Shown: positions 15,779-25,200 of the stretch, one piece after another | How positions within the stretch are numbered: position 1 is the first letter of the stretch | Layout of the letters: every line of letters starts with the position of its first letter | Source of the DNA: Paraperibacillus esterisolvens | GTDB taxonomy: Bacteria; Bacillota; Bacilli; Bacillales; DSM-1321 | Direction: 5' to 3' | DNA length: 64,000 bases | NCBI RefSeq assembly: GCF_046237625.1 | Contig: NZ_CP143545.1 | Span: 496,001-560,000 of the forward strand | Position numbers and translations under genes: made by a program | The notes under the pieces: model-generated | Databases searched by the model: none | Told to the model about the DNA's origin: nothing | The model's input: the letters and a program-made list of their open reading frames with translations, nothing else

Positions 15779-17526
15779 ATGGCCAAACTCATGAGACTCA
15801 TCGACTCTCCAATTAAGCGCAAGATTATCTTATTGGCACTGTTTTCAGCACTGATTCCTTTACTTGTGATTGGTCCGTTAACGTTCATCTACTTTAGTAA
15901 AGTAATAGAAAGTAAAGTGTCTACAACGATTGATAACTTTTTAACGATTGTCGACTGGAATATTGATGCTTTCGGAAGCAGTGTGGAAAATTTATCGAAT
16001 GATATCTTTCTTTCAAATGAAATACAGTCTTATTTAACTTATAACAAGACGGATGCAAAATTATACAGATTAGAGACGTCCTCTCTGGAAAACTTGAATA
16101 ATATTACTGTGGTAAATAACCCTTATATCAACGCGATTTACGTTGGGAATGACAATCACGGCTTTTTGAAAGTGAACCGCGGGGAACGGAATATGAAGAG
16201 TGACATCTATTCAGAAGTTAAAAAGTCCAATATTTATCCGCGTTTACTGCAAAGCGAGTGGCAGGGTGAATGGCTGAATGGCAGTGATTTAAACTCGTGA
16301 AAGATAGTAATCCATCTTTACTTTACGGAAGAAATATCCGGGATCTTGGGACGAAGGAGCAAAATGGGATTGTCCTGATCAATCTGGATCGTTCATATTT
16401 TGAGGATATGTTCAGAAAGAGTAATCCTCCAGGCGATATTTTAATAGTGGATGATGATGAAATTCTGTTTTCAAGCAGCAACCGTTTCTCTTCCTCTCAG
16501 ATAGCCGAGTTTATTCAAGACCGGGAGAGGGGCGGAACAAGTAAAAAAATGATCAATGGAACTCGATATTTCTTTAATGTTCATACAAACAAGAAAACAA
16601 ATTGGGATGTTGTGAGTATCATTCCGTATAAAAATATAGTCCGCGAGGTTAACCAGCTTCGATTGGTAACCATATCCATATTGGTCACTACCTTAATCAT
16701 CTCCCTGATTTTTGCTTTATTTATCACGAGGAGAATAACTAATCAGTTAAGTATGCTGCGCACAGTTGTAGAAAAAATGGAAAAACGGGACAAAATAGCA
16801 GGTATTGATTTTAATAATAAAGATGAACTTGGAGAGATCGGGAATCAGATTGTGCACCTCTATAATTGGAATAATGACCTGACACAAAGGTTATATAAAT
16901 CACAGCTCAAGGAAAAGGAAGCAGAACTCTTAGCCTTGCAGAGCCACATAAATCCGCATTTTTTATATAATACGCTGAACACCGTTTATTGGATGGCAGA
17001 GAAAGCAAAAGCGAAACAAATTGCCCAAATTGCGATTAACTTGTCAAAGATTTTTAAACTGACCTTAAATGATGGAAATCATATTACCTCGGTAAAGAAT
17101 GAAATCGAACAAGTTAAAAGTTATCTGGATATCCAAAATATCCGTTTTGACCATAAAATCCACTACTCATTTAAGATTGAACCTGACATCATGGAAGAAA
17201 GCATCATTAAATTGCTGTTACAGCCCATTGTGGAAAACGCGGTATACCACGGCCTGGAACATCAGGAAAGCGGTACGATTATAATTGAAGGCACCAGGAT
17301 CGAGGAAGGGCTGCTTTTCATTATTCGTGATACAGGCAAGGGTTTTGACATGAAGGCAGCAGATGGCGATAAAAGTGGGTATGCTTTAAAAAATATCAAT
17401 GAACGATTGAAGATTTATTATGGAGAAGGATACGGATTAAAGATTGAAAGTGAAATAGGGAAGGGAACTACTGTTTATCTTAAGGCGGGCCAAAAGAATG
17501 ATGAAATCATCCATGACAATTTTTAA
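15779..17526 (+). pseudogene. YesM/LytS-type sensor histidine kinase, frameshifted
   Basis: A membrane sensor kinase of about 582 residues if repaired. The first frame has TM1 (about residues 15-38) and the start of an extracellular dCache-like domain, ending in a TGA at 16298-16300. The next frame continues KDSNPSLLYGRNIRDL, then TM2 and HAMP (16650-16870), the phosphoacceptor motif SHINPHFLYNTLN and an ATP-binding part with LLLQPIVENAVYHGLEH and DTGKGFD. Adding one A to the AAA at 16291-16293 reads through. The start has TGGAGA upstream. A cre-like sequence with two mismatches (TGAAAGCGGCCAAA) lies at 15698-15711. It pairs with the downstream response regulator and probably senses the operon's sugar. 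Confidence 0.88.
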
Positions 17527-17539
17527 GGAGTTTTCTAAT

Positions 17540-19084
17540 ATGTATAAACTTTTGATTGTTGATGATGAAAAGATTGTAATTGAAGGCTTAAAATCAGTAG
17601 TTAACTGGCAGGAGCATCAGATTGAAATTGCAGGATCTGCTTCTGATGGAGAAGAGGCACTAAAAGAAATTATGGATAAAAAGCCTGACATCGTGTTAGC
17701 GGATATAAGAATGCCAAAATTAAACGGTCTGGATTTGATTCAAGAAACAAAAGCTCTCAATCTTGATACGGTTTTTATCATTATCAGCGGGTATTCAACA
17801 TTTGATTACGCCAGAAGGGCTATCCAGCTCCAGGCGGTCGACTATCTCGTTAAACCTATTGAAGTAGAAGCCATCATTCACTCTATAAAAACTGCCGTTT
17901 TAAAACTGGAAAAGATAAAAAATGAAAAAAGTGCAGCCCAGCGGATGAATGAATATCAATCGGTTTTAGAAGAAAAGCGTGTTCTTGATTACATACTGGG
18001 CCAAAGATTTGCTGAGCCTGACAACGATCAAAAGCTGCAAAGCTTTTCTTTCTTAAACATCGGATTGAAGGGGATTGACTGGGAAAATGAAAATGCCGCA
18101 GAAAAAATTCAAGCGTCCATAAAATGTATAAAAAGCCATTTGGAAAATACGAAGATACAGCACTTTGTTTATGCAATTGACAGCGAAATTGTCATCATGA
18201 TTTCAAACACTGATTCAGAGCCTGGAAATACCCTTATGCATGATCTTATATCATTGCTCTTTCATGTTATGAACATAAGGCCCGTGGTCGGGGTAAGCAA
18301 TATTCATGGAACGATTCCAAACATAAAGAAAGCCTATAGTGAAGCAAAAGAAGCGTTGAAAAATGGTGTTTTTTCAAACAGATTAATAACTCATTATAAA
18401 GAATTAGAAACATTCAATACTTCCTTTGATAACCGGATTATTGAAAAAGTTGATGCATATTTTAATGGAAAAGGCCCAGACCTTCTTACTGGCATGAACC
18501 TTTTCATCGACACTGTTTTTCTAAACTGCCAGCAGAACAGCCTCCCGCCAGAAAAAACAAAATACGTCTGTTTTAAAATCGTTAATCATTTCCTTGAATA
18601 TATCGAAAGTGAATATGAAATCAATAAAAGCGGCGGCGAACGATATTCTGTTTACCAGGAATTAAATCAGCTGCAGTCGTATGAAGAAATCAAAGTTTGG
18701 CTGGAACAATTTATCGGGCAGTCCACTGCTAATTTAACTGAAAATCATGTGTCCTATAATGAAAAACTAATCATCGATTTAAAAAATTTCATTAACGCCA
18801 ATTATAAAGAACCGATTGTTTTAGATGACTTAGGCAAGCTGTTCCATAAAAATCCTGCCTATCTCTGTAACTTGTTTTCTAAGGCAGGCGGCAGCACCAT
18901 CTTTGAATATATTACAAAGGTCAGACTAAATAATGCCAAGAGACTGTTAAGAACCACGAATTTAAAGGTATCGGAGATTTGTAAGCAGTCAGGCTATGAG
19001 AATCAAAAATACTTTAATCAGGTATTTAAGAAACATATTGGGATGACCCCTGGTCTTTATCGATCGCAGCACATACTAAAGTAA
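17540..19084 (+). CDS. YesN-type response regulator with AraC DNA-binding domain
   Basis: A 514-residue response regulator: receiver domain at residues 1-120 with acidic pocket DDE (about 9-11), phosphoacceptor Asp in VLADIRMPKLNG (about 55) and conserved Lys in DYLVKPIE; a middle region of unknown fold with YSEAKEALKNG, typical of YesN relatives; and a C-terminal AraC-type double helix-turn-helix (about 410-510) with VSEICKQSGYENQKYFNQVF. AAGGAG nine bases upstream fixes the start at 17540, 13 bases after the kinase. It is the likely activator of the fructan operon. Confidence 0.93.
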   Translation: MYKLLIVDDEKIVIEGLKSVVNWQEHQIEIAGSASDGEEALKEIMDKKPDIVLADIRMPKLNGLDLIQETKALNLDTVFIIISGYSTFDYARRAIQLQAVDYLVKPIEVEAIIHSIKTAVLKLEKIKNEKSAAQRMNEYQSVLEEKRVLDYILGQRFAEPDNDQKLQSFSFLNIGLKGIDWENENAAEKIQASIKCIKSHLENTKIQHFVYAIDSEIVIMISNTDSEPGNTLMHDLISLLFHVMNIRPVVGVSNIHGTIPNIKKAYSEAKEALKNGVFSNRLITHYKELETFNTSFDNRIIEKVDAYFNGKGPDLLTGMNLFIDTVFLNCQQNSLPPEKTKYVCFKIVNHFLEYIESEYEINKSGGERYSVYQELNQLQSYEEIKVWLEQFIGQSTANLTENHVSYNEKLIIDLKNFINANYKEPIVLDDLGKLFHKNPAYLCNLFSKAGGSTIFEYITKVRLNNAKRLLRTTNLKVSEICKQSGYENQKYFNQVFKKHIGMTPGLYRSQHILK

Positions 19085-19243
19085 AGGCAGCCATATAGGA
19101 TCAATTTGGCTTTTGTATCAGGCAAATTTTATCCTGTAAGGCTGATGAACTTTATTTAAAAGCTGTGCTGCCGTGCCCAGGCGCTTTGCTTTTTTTACGA
19201 GAGAAACCATCGTATTACCTTCTTAAATCTTCTTAATTTCCTA

Positions 19244-19271
19244 TTGACTCTTGCTGTCCCCAAAATAAAAT
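19244..19271 (+). promoter_or_regulatory. candidate sigma-A promoter of the S51 peptidase gene
   Basis: TTGACT and TAAAAT are separated by 16 bp, about 93 bp before the start of the peptidase gene. Confidence 0.4.
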
Positions 19272-19363
19272 AAAGTTACAGCACAGTCCCTTACCTAATG
19301 CTCCAGTTGCTTTTAAATAGTCTGAATAGTAAAACTTCAATTAAGCGTAAGAGGAGGAATTAA

Positions 19364-20035
19364 GTGATGAAATTACTGCTTACATCCGGAGGCGTCACTA
19401 ACAAAAGCATACACGATGCGCTGGTTGAGATGCTGGACAAGCCGATTGCCGAGTCCAATGCCCTGTGTATTCCAACCGCGATGTACGGGCACCCATGGGT
19501 GGGCCCTGGAGTCAAAGCTTGGGAGTTCATAACCGGTAAAGAAGAAAATCCTATGGTCAACCTGGGCTGGAAATCTGTCGGTATATTAGAGCTCACAGCG
19601 CTGCCGAGTCTTAATGAAGACCGCTGGGTGCCGGTGGTGCAGGAGACGGACGTCCTGCTGGTATCGGGAGGTGACGCGCTCTACCTGAGTTACTGGATGA
19701 AACAGTCAGGACTTGCAGAACTCCTGCCTTCACTGCCTTCAGTCTATGTGGGAATGAGTGCGGGAAGCATGGTGATGGCTCCTAACATCGGGGCAGACTT
19801 CGTTGGCTGGACTCCGCCGAGCGGTGGTGATGAAGCACTCGGCCTGGTCGACTTTGCCATGTTCCCGCATCTGGGACACGTGATGCTTCCCGATAACACG
19901 ATGGCAGCAGCAGAGAAATGGGCAGCCGGGATGCAGGGGCCGGCGTATGCAGTGGATGATGATACGGCTATTAAAGTAATTGATGGTGTGGTTGAGGTTG
20001 TATCGGAGGGTAAGTGGAGGTTGTTTACGCCGTAA
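19364..20035 (+). CDS. peptidase S51 (dipeptidase E-like) family protein
   Basis: A 223-residue cytoplasmic protein of the class I glutamine-amidotransferase-like fold, peptidase family S51. The nucleophile Ser sits in the elbow VGMSAGSMVM (about residue 128). The strand VLLVSGGDALYLSYWM and the late HLGHVMLP with His are in the expected order. S51 enzymes cleave Asp-X dipeptides or cyanophycin; the substrate here is not certain. GAGGAGG precedes a GTG (19364) and an ATG (19367), either of which fits. A terminator follows. Confidence 0.88.
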   Translation: MMKLLLTSGGVTNKSIHDALVEMLDKPIAESNALCIPTAMYGHPWVGPGVKAWEFITGKEENPMVNLGWKSVGILELTALPSLNEDRWVPVVQETDVLLVSGGDALYLSYWMKQSGLAELLPSLPSVYVGMSAGSMVMAPNIGADFVGWTPPSGGDEALGLVDFAMFPHLGHVMLPDNTMAAAEKWAAGMQGPAYAVDDDTAIKVIDGVVEVVSEGKWRLFTP

Positions 20036-20093
20036 TTTGCTAGGCTGCCAGTCATATATACTTATAATTGACAAAGATGAAGTAAACATTTCG

Positions 20094-20125
20094 AAGGCAT
20101 TCCCTGAAGGGTTTGCTTTTTTTCT
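20094..20125 (+). terminator. terminator after S51 peptidase gene
   Basis: An imperfect stem (AAGGCATTCCC / GGGTTTGCTT) with a TGAA loop and a run of seven T. Confidence 0.5.
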
Positions 20126-20249
20126 TTTACCACTTCTGTATGTGTGCATCTAGCACCAGTACTGATTTTTACTTAGATAAATACAACAAAGCGGAACCTA
20201 ATGCTAAAATAGAATATATTTACATAAAAACTAACTAGGCGGGATACCC

Positions 20250-20546
20250 ATGCAAGACCTCATAAACAAGATCATACAATTCCGGGAAGAAAGAAACTGG
20301 GGCCAGTATCATAATGAGAAGGATCTGGCATTATCCATTTCGCTTGAGGCAAGCGAGCTTCTGGAAAACTTTCAATGGAGGAGCAGCGAGGAAGCGGTAG
20401 CGGAGTCGAGGCAGAATATTAAGGAAGAGATGGCGGATGTGTTCATCTATCTTTTGCAGCTGGCGGACAAAATGGAGATCGATTTGGTGGACGAGGCTCA
20501 TAAGAAGATGGAGAAGAATGCGATTAAATATCCTGTTAATAAATGA
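20250..20546 (+). CDS. MazG-like nucleotide pyrophosphohydrolase
   Basis: A 98-residue all-alpha NTP pyrophosphohydrolase of the MazG/dCTPase-like superfamily. The metal-binding ExxE and ExxD motifs are in EASELLENFQW (about 31-41) and EEMADVFIYLLQLAD (about 59-73). It probably hydrolyses a non-canonical or damaged (d)NTP to the monophosphate. The start is set by GGCGGGATACCC before ATG, a moderate site. A GIY-YIG gene begins 35 bases later on the same strand, and a joint role in nucleotide control or phage defence is plausible but unproved. Confidence 0.88.
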   Translation: MQDLINKIIQFREERNWGQYHNEKDLALSISLEASELLENFQWRSSEEAVAESRQNIKEEMADVFIYLLQLADKMEIDLVDEAHKKMEKNAIKYPVNK

Positions 20547-20581
20547 ACTTCACTATGCGCATGAAGGCAGGTAAATGACAT

Positions 20582-20935
20582 ATGATCCAGGTAGATATAA
20601 AGACTATGCCTTTTAACAGGGAGTCATTAGATAGCTTGAGTGATAAGTATTATGCTAATTATCCTGTGGTTTATTTCCTGAATATTCATACGACTGTCTA
20701 TATTGGTGAAACGGTAGCTGTCCGGAAGCGGATGAAGAATCATTTGAATAATCAGGAAAGAAAATCGTTAAACAAAATGAGTCTGATTATTCATGACAGA
20801 TTTAACCGATCGGCTACTTATAATATTGAAACGAAGCTTATTAATTACTTTTTGGCGGATGAGCGGTATAAGCTGCAGAATAAGAGTCAGACGGCGAAAA
20901 GTGTTGTGCACAATAGGATAGGGAAGACGGAGTAA
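20582..20935 (+). CDS. truncated GIY-YIG domain protein (DUF2075 helicase N-terminus)
   Basis: A 117-residue protein beginning MIQVDIKTMPFNRESLDSL, followed by a GIY-YIG nuclease-like core: YPVVYFLNIHTTVYIGE supplies the two short strands, VAVRKRMKNHL the helix with Arg, and NIETKLINYFL the conserved Glu. I recognise this as the N-terminal part of GIY-YIG/DUF2075 proteins, which normally continue into a superfamily 1 helicase of several hundred residues. Here the frame ends soon after NKSQTAKSVVHNRIGKTE, with no helicase downstream. It is probably a truncated partner of the MazG-like gene. Confidence 0.6.
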   Translation: MIQVDIKTMPFNRESLDSLSDKYYANYPVVYFLNIHTTVYIGETVAVRKRMKNHLNNQERKSLNKMSLIIHDRFNRSATYNIETKLINYFLADERYKLQNKSQTAKSVVHNRIGKTE

Positions 20936-21143
20936 TTTGAATTGAATATGTGCAGTGAACACTGCTTGGGGTGAGCCGTGTTTTTCTTTTGGTTCATTTA
21001 TGAGAATTTGAACTTTCTAGGAGAAATCTATCATTTTGAGTCTGGAAAAGGAATCTCTTTTCTCATACCCCCACACCCCCAGGTGCCCCGCCGTATTCTC
21101 TCAAAGAATACAAACCTACATAACCAGCAAGGGGAATCACATA

Positions 21144-21887
21144 ATGAAGATAAGCAAGGGAGCCCTGGCCATGGTAGTGGCAGGGGCTGTTACGTTCTCG
21201 GTGGCCAACTCGCTGTTAGTTGATCCAGTTACGAAAAGAGGGCCGCTGCCGAGATTGGCGGATATAATCAAGCAGCCGCCCATGATGAAGAAAGAGATGG
21301 TGGCAGAGGCAAAAGGGAAGGAAAGCAGGCCCGAAACTGCTCCCAAAGCCTCTGTTCGAATAGGGACATCTGCCATTAAAAGTGAGCGTGCGGCGGTGAC
21401 ACCTAAAGCACCCAGACAAAAGGAAGAAGTCAAAGTTACAGCTGTTATGAGTAAGGCTGAGCCAGCAGCAAGAAAGCCAGCTGTCCGAAAAGCCTCGGTT
21501 ACTGCTTCAAATGTGCCAGTGAAGACGGCGGCTGCAAAAGTGCCAGTAATCCCAGCAGTCAAGACGGCGCCTGTAAGAGTGCCAATAATCGCAGCAGTCA
21601 AGACGACGCCTGTTAAAGAAGCGCCGGCACCAGTCAGAGAAACACCGGCACCTGTAAGGAAGCCGGCTTCCACGCCAGCGGCCACAAAGCCGCCATCAGA
21701 GCCTGCATCGCCTCAAGTCAAGGCGGCGGCACCTGTGACAGCTGAAAAGAAACTGGCTGCAACAGAACCAAAGCCAGCTGAAACGAAGCGGGCAGCCGCA
21801 TCCGTACGCGGCCAGCAGGCCTCGACAGCTGCAAAGGAAAAGGCTGCTGTGCGGCAGGCGGAGAAGGAAAACAAGGGTAATATGTAA
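21144..21887 (+). CDS. Ala/Pro/Lys-rich exported low-complexity protein
   Basis: A 247-residue protein with an N-terminal hydrophobic segment (about residues 5-22: ALAMVVAGAVTFSVANSLLV) that could be a signal peptide or anchor. The rest is low complexity: Lys/Ala/Pro/Val-rich with PVKTA-, APAPVRE- and TPAATKPP-like repeats, no cysteine and no aromatic residues to speak of, so probably disordered and able to span the cell wall. Two adjacent 39-bp units at 21540-21617 are near copies. ATG 21144 is favoured by AAGGGGA; a longer frame from 21036 has no site. No family recognised. Confidence 0.65.
   Translation: MKISKGALAMVVAGAVTFSVANSLLVDPVTKRGPLPRLADIIKQPPMMKKEMVAEAKGKESRPETAPKASVRIGTSAIKSERAAVTPKAPRQKEEVKVTAVMSKAEPAARKPAVRKASVTASNVPVKTAAAKVPVIPAVKTAPVRVPIIAAVKTTPVKEAPAPVRETPAPVRKPASTPAATKPPSEPASPQVKAAAPVTAEKKLAATEPKPAETKRAAASVRGQQASTAAKEKAAVRQAEKENKGNM
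21540..21617 (+). repeat. 39-bp tandem duplication inside low-complexity gene
   Basis: Units 21540-21578 and 21579-21617 differ at few bases and each encodes a VPVIPAVKTAPVR-like 13-residue segment (the second reads VPIIAAVKTTPVK). Confidence 0.75.
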
Positions 21888-21890
21888 ACT

Positions 21891-21927
21891 AAAAAGAGGA
21901 CGCCCTGGTAGTCGGACGTCCTTTTTT
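21891..21927 (+). terminator. terminator after low-complexity gene
   Basis: AAAAGAGGACG pairs with CGTCC and a following run of T around a 13-nt loop. Confidence 0.65.
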
Positions 21928-22033
21928 GCATAGTTTTTGTGATTTTTTGTGTTTTCGCTTCTATCAGTGATTTTTTAAGAAAAATGTCTAATATAACTTT
22001 CAAAGTGGGCAGCAGCACTAAGCTGGATGCCCT

Positions 22034-22087
22034 TTACTCGCCGAAATCACCAAGTTACTCGCCGAACTTGACCATTTACTCGCCATC
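22034..22087 (+). repeat. 21-nt periodic array 2 (three units)
   Basis: Core copies start at 22034, 22055 and 22076, exactly 21 nt apart: TTACTCGCCGAA, TTACTCGCCGAA and TTACTCGCCATC, with linkers ATCACCAAG and CTTGACCAT. It lies between two convergent genes, inside a region flanked by terminators. Confidence 0.8.
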
Positions 22088-22133
22088 CGGCTTAAATGAA
22101 ACCAGCAGCTCTTCCCTCTAAAACTCCGCAGTT

Positions 22134-22182
22134 AAAGCCCGGGGAAAAACACTAAGTTTTTCTTCCCGGGCTTAGTTTTTTC
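22134..22182 (-). terminator. terminator of the GH18-deacetylase-GT2 gene
   Basis: A long stem, AAGCCCGGG with AAAAAC / GTTTTT and CCCGGGCTT, with flanking A- and T-runs; it lies just past the minus-strand gene end and may act both ways. Confidence 0.75.
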
Positions 22183-22201
22183 CGCCAGACTATTTACCTT
22201 C

Positions 22202-25200
22202 CTAAACAGCTTCCTCCCTATCCTCCACAATTGAAGTCTCCTGGGTGGCATTGCCTTTTCGCTTCAGCTTGCCCCAGCCGACGGTGACTCCCCTCAGTGC
22301 TGACAGGATGGATTTAATCACCACATAAGTCATGAGATGCTTATACAGGATCCGCTGCAGGAACAGGGAGACGAGCGGCCTTGGACTTTCCTTTTCTAAG
22401 CGGAATGCGTATAGGGCTGCGCATAAGTCCAGCAGGTAGAAGAAGCCGAAGCCGATGGCTGCTTTTTCCGGTCTTGTGTTGAAAAAGGCCAGGATGAACA
22501 GGAGATCGGCCAGCGGAGCGATGGTCTGGTAAACATACTGGAAGATCCACATGTTGGGAAGGGCGACATATCCCAGTGATTTGTTTTTCTTATTGAACAG
22601 AGCTGTGCGATGCTTCCACAGGCACTGCAGGGTGCCGTACACCCAGCGGTAGCGCTGTTTGGCAAGGCTCCTGATGTCTTCAGGCGCTTCTGTATAGGCA
22701 TAGGCTTTTTCCTCGAACTCGATTCGATGGCCGCTTCGCAGGAGAGTGAGGGTGATGTCGGTATCCTCAGCAAGGGTATCTTCCTGGAAGTACCCGGCTT
22801 TCTCAACGGCACTTTTTCTCCAGGCACCGATCGCACCAGGGACAACGGTGATGCAGTTGAGGGCAGCGAAGGCCCTCCGCTCCAGGTTAAAGCCTGTCAC
22901 ATATTCAATATGCTGCCATCTGGTCAGGAGGTTGTTCCGGTTTCCAACCTTCACATTGCCGGAAACAGCCGCGACATTTTCCTGTTTGAAATGCTGCACA
23001 AGCAGCGTGATGGCATCCTCGGCGATGAGTGTATCCGCATCGAGTGCAACGACGATTTCGCCCCGGGCTTCCTTAAAGCCCAGATTGACCGCCGAGGATT
23101 TTCCTCCATTCGGTTTCCTGATCAATCTCACAAGAGGCTGACCGGCATAAGCAGCCTGCACGATGGCGGCTGTGCCATCCTTAGAGCCGTCATCAATCAC
23201 CAGGATTTCAAAGTTTTTATAATGACTTTCCAAGATTGACTGAATGGTCTTGCAGATGACTCGTTCCTCATTATAGGCAGCGATCACAACAGAGACGTTT
23301 GGCGTGTAGCCGGGGTCGGCTTCTTTCGCCTTATAACGTTTGATCTGCTTCCTGGACAGGTAGATGAAGACAATCAGCCTCAAGATCCCAAGGAATATGG
23401 CTGAATAAAAGAGGATACTGAGTCCCGAATGCCAGGCCTTCATGACCATGAACACTGCCTTATCATAAATGAGATAAGGGCTGTCAGGGTTTGCGGCCGG
23501 CATGATTTCGCTCTCGCTCCTCCCGAGCAGGCCGCCGACAGTGGTAAAGGTGTAGCCGCGGTCCTTCAATTCCTTAATGATGACGGGCAGGGCGTCGATG
23601 GTGCTGGTGCGGTCACCGCCGGAGTCATGCAGCAGGATTATGTTCCCGTTCGGCAGCTGCTTTAATACCTCTGCGACAATGTCACTGCCCTGGATTCCCT
23701 TCCAGTCGCCGCCATCGATTTCCTTGCTGACCATCGTGTAGCCCAACTCCTGTGCCCGTTCAATCGGAGTCAGTTCCTCCCTGGTGCGCGGACTGGATCC
23801 GGCTGTATATGGCGGGCGGAAGAGGGTCATGGAATGGCCCGTGATTCCCTGGAAAAGCCGCTGTGTGGCATTCAATTCCATCTTGGTCTGATAAGCCGTG
23901 CTTTTGGCCATATCGGCATGAGTATAGGTATGGTTGCCAATTTCATGGCCCTCACGGTGCAGCCGTTTGACCAGCTCCGGATGCATCAGGGCATTCTCCC
24001 CGATGATGAAGAAGGTACCCTTGATTTCATTTTTGTCCAGGATATCAAGGATTTTGGGAGTGTATGCCGGGTCGGGACCGTCATCGAATGAGAGGACAAT
24101 CTTCTTCCCGCGGGTATTCCCATGCCGCACCACTTCATACGGTTTCGGCAGTTTTTCATAGCTTCCGGTCTGAATCAGGCCGTCATGACCGGCTATGATG
24201 TTCCGTTTCCCGGGCTGGGCGGAGGAGGCGAGCTCCACAATCTCACCCTTGCCGCTGTAATGGACAGGCTCAGGGGCTGCCAATGACCCGAGGGCACGAG
24301 AAGGATCCTGAATTTCCTTCGGCTTATTGATGTACTTCCAGATGGCAGGGTCTTCAGAGCCAAGGCGCCACACAGCTATCCCTGCTGCGCCGCCTCCGGC
24401 CGCAAGCTTCATCTGGTTATAGAAAGAGGCTCCGTCAAGGAACCAGACCATGTGGTTCTTTCCGTCCTTCTTATATTGAAAATAAGGATTGCCGAACTGT
24501 TCATGCCAATGGATCTTAAGATCGGTTCTGCTTCCAAGCTGCATGATATCCCGGAAGGCAAGCTCCGTCGCAGGTTTTTTCGTGCCTTCCTCCCAGTCAT
24601 AGCCATAGTTTCCTAAGCTCACCACAAGTTTATCGGGAGGAATCTCGAGCTTTCTCAGCTTCTCTTTCACCCATTGAGTGGACGCAATCGGCCCTGGCCG
24701 GCTCATGGAATAATGATGGTCATACATCATGATGAACATGCGGTCGGCACTAGCTGACAGCGATCTATAATCGAAGCTTGGATTGTCCGGAGGAACGTCC
24801 ACGGTGACCATCAGGCCTTTTTTATGGAATGCCCGGTACACCTTATCCATGAACTGGGTGAATTGCATCCTATCCTTGGCATGGACTTCCTCAAAGTCGA
24901 TATTGATGCCGTCAAATTTCATGATGGTTACATAGGCGAGCATTCTTTCAATGAACTTATCTTCTGCACCAGGCGTGGTAAACAGCCGGTGGAGTAGATT
25001 GCCGTCCCATTTGTTATCAATGAAGTTATTGACCAGGGGAAGAACCTTCACATCAGAAGCCCTCGCTCTGTCAGCAATCTCGATGTCTGTATTTGTTTTA
25101 AGGGTTAAATCAGGAGTGAGCTGAAGCCATTCCGGCACCACGGTTGTAAGAGAATTCATATTCTGCTTGAAGGATGCCTTGCTGTTTTTATCCCAATTCA

